From Cyrtobacter comes (GTDB lineage: Bacteria > Pseudomonadota > Alphaproteobacteria > Rickettsiales > Midichloriaceae): 5,810 nt of DNA. A model generated the notes under the pieces. The model was not told the origin of the DNA, ran no database searches, and saw only the letters and a list, made by a program, of their open reading frames with translations. Positions 1 through 5,702 of this stretch are shown here, one piece after another. Location of the stretch: NCBI RefSeq assembly GCF_034470605.1, contig NZ_JARGYT010000077.1:1-5810 (forward strand), read 5' to 3'. Each line of letters starts with the position of its first letter. The first letter of the stretch is position 1. Both the position numbers and the translations under genes were made by a program.

Positions 1-108
1 TTCGCTAAACTCAAAGAAAATCGACGCTTAGCATTACGATTTGAGAAATCCGATCTCTCTTTCCTTGCCTTTATAGCTTTAGCATCTATTAAATACAACC
101 TTTGTTAA
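1..108 (+). CDS. IS5-family transposase, C-terminal end (5'-truncated by window edge)
   Basis: The first 35 codons of the window are open on the + strand and end in TAA at 106-108. The peptide begins FAKLKENRRLALRFEK and continues with SDLSFLAFIALASIKYNL. This is the typical tail of IS5-family DDE transposases: an F-x-K-L-K...RR-A-x-R-F/Y-[ED]-K block followed by a hydrophobic helix of the type SFL-x-F-I-x-L-A. The catalytic Glu of such enzymes normally sits just before this block, so it would lie upstream of the window. There is no frameshift in the visible part, so I cannot tell whether the complete gene is intact. It is transcribed towards, and convergent with, the minus-strand radC cluster. 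The family assignment rests on remembered family patterns, not on a search. Confidence 0.72.
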   Translation, partial: FAKLKENRRLALRFEKSDLSFLAFIALASIKYNLC

Positions 109-115
109 CAGTGCC
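96..115 (+). repeat. Probable right terminal inverted repeat of the IS5-family element
   Basis: IS5-family elements usually end within a few to a few tens of bases after the transposase stop. Read inward on the minus strand, the end would be GGCACTGTTAACAAAGG, starting at position 115 and overlapping the last codons of the gene. It is followed outward by TAA, compatible with a short TA-type target duplication. The left end is outside the window, so the pairing cannot be tested here. Confidence 0.3.
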
Positions 116-305
116 TAATAATTTTATACAGCTTTAGCTATACCTCTTATCACAAAGTGGTTGTGCGTAGTATAGTTATTTAAGTTAAATTAGCATAAGC
201 TGTAATACAAGAAGTATCATGCTATCTCAAATAAAATGACTATAAGTAATGCAAATTTTATAAACTGATTTTTAGTATTCTGTACAAAAAGATTGTATAG
301 AGAAT

Positions 306-992
306 TTAAAGTAGCCCAGTCGCCTTGAAAGAATAATGAGAATTTTTAGCAACTATAATATGATCATGAACAACAATATGAACTCCTGAAAGAGCATGCT
401 CTATACTCCTTGTTAGCACTATATCTTGTTCAGAAGGCAGGCAATCCCCACTTGGATGATTATGGACTAATATTATTGCAGATGCATTATGAGCTATGGC
501 ATGTTTCACAATCTCTCTTGGATAGACACTTACTTTATCAATAGTACCGCTATCCAAAAGTTCATCCGCAAGAAGAAAATTTCTTTTATCTAAAAATAAA
601 ATTCTAAAAAATTCCTTTCTTTTAAAGCCCATAGTCAAGTTGCAGTAACTTATAACTGAGCTCCAATTACTTAATACGTGCCATTCTTTCTCATTGATAT
701 TTAAATGAAATCTACTGAATATATCCATCATCATTTTCAGCCTTATTATTACAGAATCTCCCACCCCAGTTACAGATTTGAGATCATGAATATCCGCAGA
801 AAATACCCCTTGAAGTGAAGAAAATTTCTGCAATAAAGTTTTGGCTAATATCTTTGTATCCTTTCTTGGAATAGCATCAAAAAGGAATAATTCCAGTACT
901 TCATAATCTGCAAAGGTTCTTAGTGGAGACCTTAGGAAACGCTCCTTAAGTCTCTTTCTGTGTCCAAGAAAATTTTCTTGATCACTTGGCAT
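306..992 (-). CDS. radC: RadC family protein (JAMM/MPN domain, UPF0758)
   Basis: This 228-residue protein has the full RadC layout. Residues 10-57 carry the N-terminal region typical of alphaproteobacterial RadC (GHRKRLKERFL..., then DYEVLELFLFDAIPRKDTK). A helix-hairpin-helix-like segment lies near residues 73-86 (SVTGVGDSVIIRLK). The JAMM metalloprotease-like domain covers roughly residues 105-228. Its predicted zinc ligands are all present: Glu144 in DELLDSG, His177 and His179 in VHNHPSG, and Asp190 in the following PSEQD. Length matches the family. The E. coli name refers to DNA repair, but that role has been questioned, and the biochemical activity of RadC is not firmly known. The ATG is only 11 bases after the pccB stop, so it is probably the last gene of a dnaA-pccB-radC operon. 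I see no clear Shine-Dalgarno before the start and no convincing terminator after the stop. Confidence 0.93.
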   Translation of the reverse strand: MPSDQENFLGHRKRLKERFLRSPLRTFADYEVLELFLFDAIPRKDTKILAKTLLQKFSSLQGVFSADIHDLKSVTGVGDSVIIRLKMMMDIFSRFHLNINEKEWHVLSNWSSVISYCNLTMGFKRKEFFRILFLDKRNFLLADELLDSGTIDKVSVYPREIVKHAIAHNASAIILVHNHPSGDCLPSEQDIVLTRSIEHALSGVHIVVHDHIIVAKNSHYSFKATGLL

Positions 993-1003
993 GATATAAA
1001 GGG

Positions 1004-2521
1004 TTATATAGGTAAGTTATCGTGTTTTCTCCATTCGGGCTGAATTTTCTTATTTTCCAGTATGGCAAGTGCCTTGCAAACTTTATCTCTTGTATTATAA
1101 GGCCTTATTATATCATCTATATAGCCTCTAGAAGCGGCTGCAATTGGTGAAGAAAATTTCTCTTCATATAACGATAGCGCATCTTCTATCTCTTTTTCGC
1201 TTTTATTCCTATATAGTACAGAAATTGCCCCTTTCGCGCCCATAACTGCTATTTCAGAATTGGGCCAAGCATAATTTATATCAGCTCCCAGGTGTTTAGA
1301 GCCCATAACTATATAAGCGCCACCATAAGATTTTCTTAATATTATAGTAATCTTAGGAACCGTTGCCTCCGCATACGCATAAAGAAGCTTAGCTCCATTC
1401 CTTATTACGCCGTTATGCTCTTGGTTTGTACCTGGAAGGAAACCAGGCACATCCACCAAGCTTAGTATAGGTATATTAAAGGCGTCACAAAATCTTACAA
1501 ATCTCGCGGCCTTTATTGATGCATTTATATCTAGGCATCCTGCAAGATGCATAGGTTGGTTTGCAATTATACCAACAGTTCTACCTTCGAACCTTGCAAA
1601 ACAAATTATTATATTTTTTGCATATTCTGGTTTTATTTCGAAAAAATCACCCTCATCAACTATTTTTTCTATAAGTTGCTTCATATCGTAGGGTTTGTTT
1701 GGATTTTCTGGGACTAAAGTTTCAAGTGAAATTTCTATTCTATCACCAGGATCTTTTGTTTCCCTCATAACCGGGCTTGATGAATTAGAGGATGGCAAAA
1801 AGTCCATCAACCGCCTAATTTGCTGAAGGCAATCTATATCATTTTTAAATCTAGCATCACATACAGCGCTCTTAGTACTATGGAGTTTTGCTCCGCCAAG
1901 CTCCTCATGCGAAATTTTTTCATGAGTAACGGCTTGTACTACATCAGGCCCTGTAACATACATGTATGATGTTTTATCTACCATGAATATAAAATCCATT
2001 ATCGCTGGTGAATAAACTGCGCCGCCAGCACATGGCCCCATCACAACAGATATTTGTGGTATAACACCAGATGAGTCAACATTGCGTTGAAATATATTAC
2101 CATACCCTGCAAGTGCATCAACCCCTTCTTGTATGCGCGCTCCCCCTGAATCACTTATACCTATTATTGGTGTTTTCAATTTTAACGCCATGTCTTGTAT
2201 TTTTCGAATCTTAGAGGCGTGGGCTTCACCTAACGAGCCACCCATAACTGTAAAATCCTGACTAAATACACAAACTAACCTTCCAGTTATGGTGCCATAA
2301 CCTATTATCACGCCATCTCCAGATATTTTATCCAATTCGAAGTTAGTGCATCTATGCTCTGCAAATGCATCTATCTCCATAAATGAGTCTGGATCTAGCA
2401 GTACGTCTATTCTTTCCCTAGCGGTGAGTTTATTTTTAAGGTGTTGCATATCTATTTTAGCTTGGCCACCACCCAGCTTAGAGGCTCTACGCTTTTGTTC
2501 TATTATTTTATTAAATTTCAT
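1004..2521 (-). CDS. pccB: Acyl-CoA (propionyl-CoA) carboxylase beta subunit, carboxyltransferase
   Basis: This is a full-length biotin-dependent carboxyltransferase (505 residues from the chosen ATG; family usually about 500-540). It would transfer CO2 from carboxybiotin on a PccA-type alpha subunit, not in this window, to propionyl-CoA, giving methylmalonyl-CoA in the cytoplasm. The N-terminal crotonase-like domain has LGGGQ (16-20), KLTARERIDVLLD (31-43), GGSLGEAH (94-101), SGGARIQEG (125-133) and CAGGAVYSP (164-172). The C-terminal domain has VDVPGFLPGT (356-365), RKSYGGAYIVM (396-406), NYAWP (416-420) and EIAVMGAKGA (423-432). Both oxyanion-type Gly-Gly pairs are present. Residue 404 is Ile where PccB proteins normally have Asp, so substrate preference may be altered. 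The ATG at 2521 fits the family start (MKFNKIIEQ...); an in-frame TTG at 2536 would add five residues. It lies 31 bases after the dnaA stop and 11 before radC. Confidence 0.93.
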   Translation of the reverse strand: MKFNKIIEQKRRASKLGGGQAKIDMQHLKNKLTARERIDVLLDPDSFMEIDAFAEHRCTNFELDKISGDGVIIGYGTITGRLVCVFSQDFTVMGGSLGEAHASKIRKIQDMALKLKTPIIGISDSGGARIQEGVDALAGYGNIFQRNVDSSGVIPQISVVMGPCAGGAVYSPAIMDFIFMVDKTSYMYVTGPDVVQAVTHEKISHEELGGAKLHSTKSAVCDARFKNDIDCLQQIRRLMDFLPSSNSSSPVMRETKDPGDRIEISLETLVPENPNKPYDMKQLIEKIVDEGDFFEIKPEYAKNIIICFARFEGRTVGIIANQPMHLAGCLDINASIKAARFVRFCDAFNIPILSLVDVPGFLPGTNQEHNGVIRNGAKLLYAYAEATVPKITIILRKSYGGAYIVMGSKHLGADINYAWPNSEIAVMGAKGAISVLYRNKSEKEIEDALSLYEEKFSSPIAAASRGYIDDIIRPYNTRDKVCKALAILENKKIQPEWRKHDNLPI

Positions 2522-2552
2522 CACCGTATCAAACAAAGCAGATCAAAAGTAC

Positions 2553-3887
2553 TCAGAGTGCTATTATCTTATTTTTTACCTCGAGTAAATCCCGGCTAAG
2601 GTCCGGGTCATTTTTTATTTTTTCTTCAAAAATCTTGATTGAATATAATACTGTTGCATGGTTTTTCCCACCAATCAATGCCCCTATTTCCTGAAAGCTG
2701 AGCTTGGTAAGCTCCTTTGCTAGATAGCATATGAATTGTCTTGCCTTTACTATATTTTTTAGTCTTTTTTTAGATTTTATATCTTCTTGGCTAATGCCGC
2801 ACATACTAGAGACAGCATTAATAATGTTATTTGTAGATGATAAAGAGACTTTATCTCTTAAAGAAGACTGCAGCACATCTCCACACACCTTTTTTGTAGC
2901 TTGAATATTATTTAAGTTACAGAAAGTTACGGTCCTTCTTAGAGCTCCCTCAACTTCCCTTGCGCTTGAAGTAAAATTTTCTGCTAAAAATGATATTGCG
3001 TCTTCTGGAAAATCATGTTGTCCCATGATAGAGATTTTTTTTCTAATTATTTCTTTGCGCAGCTGTATACCGGGTCTTTGCATTTCTGCAATCATGAAGC
3101 TGGATAACCTAGATTTTGTTCTTGTATCTATCTCTAGAGAATAAGGAGATCTATCTGATGCAATTACTATTCTTTTATTGGATTCCATAAGTATATTCAG
3201 TGTACGTGCAAACTCTTTCTGGGTACTTACTTTTCCACATGTGAACTGTATATCATCAAATAAAAACACGTCTATAGATCCAATGTTCTCTCTAAACCTT
3301 ATTAGGTCATTATTTCTGACAGAGGCAACATAGTTTTGTGCAAAATTTTCTGCACTAACGTAATAAACCTTATGAGCGCGATAATCTTGTTTTATTTTTG
3401 ATGCTATAGCCTGTAAAAGGTGCGTTTTCCCAACGCCAACATCACCTTGTATATATAACCAGTTACCAAACTCAACATTTGTTTTACTTAAATCTGAAAT
3501 TGAGAGTGCGGCAATCCTTGCTACTCTATTTTGATTACCCTCTACAAAATTTGCAAATGTAAATGATGAATCAAACTGTGGTGTTATATCTGCCTCGATA
3601 GAGCCGCTGCGTGTTGTATTTATTTGTTTGCTTATAGATATATCTATTTTTTTTACCCCATACTTTTCTCCTATTTTTTTCATTTCAGAAAAGTAGTTTG
3701 TAATTATCCATTCTCTTACGAACTTTGTAGGAGCGAATATAGATAAGGTCTCTCCATTCATATAGTCCAATGATAATTTGCTAAACCAGTTTTCATATAC
3801 AGCTTGACCGTACTTTTCACGTAGTTCGTGCACGATAGTTTCGAAGTCCGCAGTTGTAGAACATTTTTCTGCTGATAAAGTACTCAT
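2553..3887 (-). CDS. dnaA: Chromosomal replication initiator protein DnaA
   Basis: DnaA binds DnaA boxes at the origin, oligomerises with ATP and opens the duplex. This 444-residue protein has all four domains. Domain I (about 13-75) contains the conserved Trp34 and an APTKFVREWI segment. A short linker covers about 80-104. The AAA+ domain begins at FTFANFVEGNQN (109-120), with Walker A GDVGVGKT (148-155), Walker B VFLFDD (207-212), sensor 1 ASDR (243-246), box VII arginine finger Arg260 (TKSRL) and sensor 2 Arg310 (SAREVEGALRR). Domain IV has ARQFICYLAKEL (382-393) and the signature GGKNHATVLYSIK (406-418). It is divergent: the usual W-G-L after the arginine finger is SSF, and the usual R-D-H-T-T of the signature is K-N-H-A-T. 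No Shine-Dalgarno is evident before the ATG at 3885-3887. It is the first gene of the probable dnaA-pccB-radC operon. Confidence 0.96.
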   Translation of the reverse strand: MSTLSAEKCSTTADFETIVHELREKYGQAVYENWFSKLSLDYMNGETLSIFAPTKFVREWIITNYFSEMKKIGEKYGVKKIDISISKQINTTRSGSIEADITPQFDSSFTFANFVEGNQNRVARIAALSISDLSKTNVEFGNWLYIQGDVGVGKTHLLQAIASKIKQDYRAHKVYYVSAENFAQNYVASVRNNDLIRFRENIGSIDVFLFDDIQFTCGKVSTQKEFARTLNILMESNKRIVIASDRSPYSLEIDTRTKSRLSSFMIAEMQRPGIQLRKEIIRKKISIMGQHDFPEDAISFLAENFTSSAREVEGALRRTVTFCNLNNIQATKKVCGDVLQSSLRDKVSLSSTNNIINAVSSMCGISQEDIKSKKRLKNIVKARQFICYLAKELTKLSFQEIGALIGGKNHATVLYSIKIFEEKIKNDPDLSRDLLEVKNKIIAL

Positions 3888-3911
3888 ATTAAAAATTCAA
3901 ATCAAACTTGC

Positions 3912-3940
3912 ATTATAAGGAAATTCTACTTAAGGTAGAA
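3912..3940 (-). promoter_or_regulatory. Candidate dnaA promoter
   Basis: On the minus strand a perfect TATAAT (3917 down to 3912) lies about 25 bases before the dnaA ATG. It would place the transcript start near 3905, with a leader of roughly 18 bases. At a 17-base spacing the -35 hexamer would be TTCTAC (3940-3935), which matches the TTGACA consensus poorly. The promoter may therefore be weak or activator-dependent. This is a prediction from the sequence alone. Confidence 0.5.
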
Positions 3941-3943
3941 TTT
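3921..3943. promoter_or_regulatory. Perfect 9-bp dyad overlapping the dnaA promoter (candidate operator)
   Basis: AAATTCTAC (3921-3929) and GTAGAATTT (3935-3943) form a perfect 9-bp inverted repeat around a 5-base centre (TTAAG). The dyad covers the spacer between the predicted -10 box and -35 position of dnaA. That placement is typical of an operator for a dimeric regulator. It could instead be a chance hairpin in AT-rich DNA. No regulator can be named from the sequence. Confidence 0.4.
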
Positions 3944-3960
3944 TACCCTGTTTACTATGA

Positions 3961-4175
3961 AAGGCTCACATGGACCAATGTCTGCGCTCAGTAAAAAAAT
4001 GAGACAGTTTATACCGACCTGATGTGCAAAATACAGCATACACGGCTCAAAGAGCCTGGCTGGTGCACGCACCGATAACAAAACTAGCGCATACCGTAGT
4101 ATGTGCCTAAATATCGAGTTTTATAGAGCGACCAAGCAAACCAAACTCCAAAAAGAGTTGGCACACTTTCTCTAA
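3961..4175. other. GC-enriched, hairpin-rich island; possible structured RNA or gene relic
   Basis: By hand count 3961-4140 is about 45% GC, while 4201-4380 is about 27%. Within it GGCTC-AAA-GAGCC forms a 5-bp hairpin (4044-4056). GCGCATAC-CGTA-GTATGTGC forms an 8-bp hairpin with one G-U pair (4087-4106). GGTG-CACG-CACC (4062-4073) is a third small stem. AAAACT and AGTTTT flank the second hairpin and could close a longer helix. On the + strand one frame from ATG 3978 to TAA 4173-4175 contains a single internal TGA (4020-4022), so a decayed short gene is also possible. It does not match the tRNA, tmRNA, SRP RNA or RNase P RNA patterns I know. Its identity is unresolved. Confidence 0.3.
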
Positions 4176-4533
4176 TTTTTACCTAAGAGTAAAGTAAATT
4201 TACTTCTGTATTAGGAAATAAATGTATTGACTTCTTTCTTTGCCAGATAAATGTATGCCTTGTAGTAAAGGCAATTGTCGGTTGCAGAATTATATGGAAT
4301 TTATTAGTTTTTATTCGCTTTATTTATTAATTATTAGCTTAGTACTCTATATTTTAAGGTAAATCCCAAATAGGGATTTTGTAGACTAAAATTGAACATT
4401 TTATATAAAGATGGCTGATGATCCTCGTATATAAAGTGAAAGTACTAATAATATACAATACAGTTTTGATTAATAAAAAATAAGATGCTACCTTTAAAGC
4501 ATGTAAATTATTCTCCACGACATACTTTAATTT

Positions 4534-4863
4534 ATGGGCCATAGTAATAATAATGCTGATGATGTTTGCACATATATAACGCAGATAGCTGTTGCATTTT
4601 CAAAAAGTGCGGAAAAGGGGATCTTTTTTCTTAAATCTGCTATAAGACCTGAGAGTCAGGATTCTAATAAGAGTTTTGATGATTTGATATCTAGTATGAG
4701 GCACGGTCTTGCGCCTCAAGGTGAGTTGCTGGATAAAGTAATAGATAATATGATCCTTTTGAGGAAATTATGTGCCGCTCATGGGTCGTCAAGAGTGATT
4801 GCAGAAAAAGAGATCAAAAAAATAGAAGATTATGTTGCTATCCTTACAAGAAAAAGTTTGTAG
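4534..4863 (+). CDS. Hypothetical protein, 109 residues, mostly helical
   Basis: I do not recognise this protein. It starts at ATG 4534 and ends at TAG 4861-4863. No Shine-Dalgarno is visible in the AT-rich bases before the start. The sequence looks genuinely coding: amino-acid composition is balanced and charged, and it appears to be built of amphipathic helices at roughly residues 9-36, 47-57, 62-81 and 86-105, separated by polar or Pro/Gly-containing linkers (RPESQDSNKS, GLAPQG, AHGSS). It has two cysteines (12 and 80), no signal peptide and no membrane segment, so it is probably cytoplasmic or a secreted soluble factor. It stands alone, divergent from dnaA and upstream of transposase relics, so the context suggests no function. 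It could be a lineage-specific gene or a shortened remnant of a longer one. Confidence 0.65.
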   Translation: MGHSNNNADDVCTYITQIAVAFSKSAEKGIFFLKSAIRPESQDSNKSFDDLISSMRHGLAPQGELLDKVIDNMILLRKLCAAHGSSRVIAEKEIKKIEDYVAILTRKSL

Positions 4864-4875
4864 TCTAGACTTTTT
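4851..4875 (+). terminator. Weak terminator-like hairpin at the end of the 109-residue gene
   Basis: AAAAAGT (4851-4857), inside the last codons, can pair with ACTTTTT (4869-4875) just after the stop, leaving an 11-base loop. The 3' arm ends in a run of five T. The stem is almost all A-U, so it would be weak. It resembles the A-tract/U-tract terminators of AT-rich genomes only loosely. Confidence 0.25.
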
Positions 4876-5023
4876 ATGAAACTTAATTGATGAATTAAAC
4901 ATACAAAGAATAGATTTATTTCAACAAGATACCTTAAATGAAATATGAATGGATCTAGAAACTATGAGAGTCTTCACATTTAGATAGTTTTTGGTAGAAT
5001 GCTATTAAAATACTCAATTAGGT

Positions 5024-5049
5024 TGGTTTCAGATGATCATCTGAAACCA
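5024..5049. repeat. Perfect 26-base palindrome at the left edge of the IS1 relic
   Basis: Positions 5024-5036 (TGGTTTCAGATGA) are followed without spacer by their exact reverse complement (5037-5049). The centre lies between 5036 and 5037. The right arm overlaps the presumed first codons of the decayed IS1-family transposase. Its position suggests an element end, or two ends joined head to head, rather than a host operator. The matching right end of the IS1 element is not recognisable, so this stays uncertain. Confidence 0.6.
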
Positions 5050-5702
5050 GTTGCAAAAGTGAAGATACGCATAAGAATGGCCATGTGCGCGGGATTCAGC
5101 GCTATAAATGTAAAGCATGTAACACTTGAGAATTTTGTGAAGGGAGATCGTCGGTATAAACGTGAAACGACAGTCAAAAGGCTTTTTGCGTGATCTTCTA
5201 CAGCCTTGGGAAAGCCTCATTTTCCATGAAAAGTCTTAAAAATCATTCGCCCATTTATCGGTGGATCGTAGAGGCCAAGACTCCAGAACCCAGCATTTCT
5301 GGCAGATATCTAGGAGACAGAGTTCGATGAAATGTAGCATTTTCTTCAAAAAAAGTCAAAAACTCTGGGTCATCAAGGATCGTAGCAGAACTATTGCCTG
5401 TGTTACAGGGGATGCTACAACGTTCAAGCGACTTTTTGAGAAAGTAGAGAGTCTGGAAAATTGCCGATTTTACACGGATGATTGGGATGCATTTGCCAAA
5501 ATTTTGCCTAAAAATCGCCATGTTATCGGCAAATCAGGAACCGTATGCATTGAGCATAATAACAGCAACACAAGGCATGACCCGCCGCACAAAAATTGTA
5601 TCCAAAGAAGAGGAAATGGTTACTATAAAGCTCTGGTGCGCTCTTACAACACCGGAGATTTTTCAGCATTATCAGGATATATTATTATCTATCTTTAGGT
5701 GA
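5041..5702 (+). pseudogene. Decayed IS1-family transposase (InsAB-type, DDE)
   Basis: An IS1-family transposase can be read across all three + frames. Frame 3 from 5052 gives a zinc-finger-like N-terminus (CKSEDTHKNGHVRGIQRYKC, then KACNT). Frame 1 follows with NFVKGDRRYKRETTVKRLFA, then frame 2 with VIFYSLGKASFSMKSL and YRWIVEAKTPEPSISG. Frame 1 resumes with FDEM-stop-HFLQKKSK, frame 2 with KLWVIK...CRFYTDDWDAFAKILPK...CIEHNNSNTRH, and frame 3 with TRRTKIVSKEEEMV...YQDILLSIFR, ending in TGA at 5700-5702. The catalytic triad is still visible as Asp (5326-5328), Asp (5477-5479) and Glu (5552-5554), but in different frames. A TAG at 5335-5337 replaces the expected Trp codon. A small deletion after NNSNTRH removed the usual HLGR-like segment. 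The gene cannot make an active enzyme; the element is dead. The exact left boundary is unclear. Confidence 0.88.

Larger units (their letters stand above)
3888..4533. other. Long intergenic region between divergent dnaA and the 109-residue gene
   Basis: These 646 bases hold no convincing protein gene. They include the dnaA promoter and dyad (3912-3943) and a GC-enriched, hairpin-rich part at about 3961-4175. The AT-rich remainder has small symmetric elements: a 14-base palindrome AAGTAAATTTACTT (4192-4205), a hairpin TGCCTT/AAGGCA with a 6-base loop (4256-4273) and a hairpin AAATCCC/GGGATTT with a 5-base loop (4361-4379). I found no tRNA and no cluster of DnaA boxes. The promoter of the 109-residue gene must lie near the right end, but no hexamer pair there is convincing. 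Confidence 0.7.

Noticed and set aside
151..165. Small hairpin CACAA/TTGTG in the 116-305 gap
   Set aside because: A 5-bp stem without a T-run is expected by chance. The gap from 116 to 305 otherwise shows no gene or repeat.
280..300. Hairpin CTGTACAA/TTGTATAG just downstream of radC as its terminator
   Set aside because: On the minus strand the stem has an A-C mismatch and is not followed by a run of T, so it does not support termination of the operon.
2346..2588. Open + strand frame of 80 codons over the start of pccB
   Set aside because: It lies antisense to the clearly conserved N-terminus of PccB, has low-complexity Ser/Leu composition and resembles no known family.
3961..4175. Known housekeeping RNA (tRNA, tmRNA, SRP RNA, RNase P RNA) on either strand
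   Set aside because: I could not find the T-loop, tag-peptide, GGAAGCAGC-like or RNase P core signatures, so I left it as an unnamed island.
3888..4533. Chromosomal origin next to dnaA
   Set aside because: No cluster of TTATCCACA-like boxes is visible, and in Rickettsiales the origin is not generally beside dnaA. A TTTTCCACA inside dnaA near 3231 is a single coding-region match.
4354..4542. Minus-strand frame of 62 codons upstream of the 109-residue gene
   Set aside because: It sits in AT-rich DNA, overlaps the start of the better + strand gene, is rich in Ile/Tyr/Leu as expected from AT bias and has no ribosome binding site.
4883..4898. Hairpin TTAATT/AATTAA after the 109-residue gene
   Set aside because: It is a 6-bp A-T-only stem with no following T-run and is likely chance in AT-rich sequence.
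5029..5521. Two minus-strand frames (5029-5220 and 5255-5521) opposite the IS1 relic
   Set aside because: They are complementary shadows of recognisable IS1 transposase coding sequence on the + strand.
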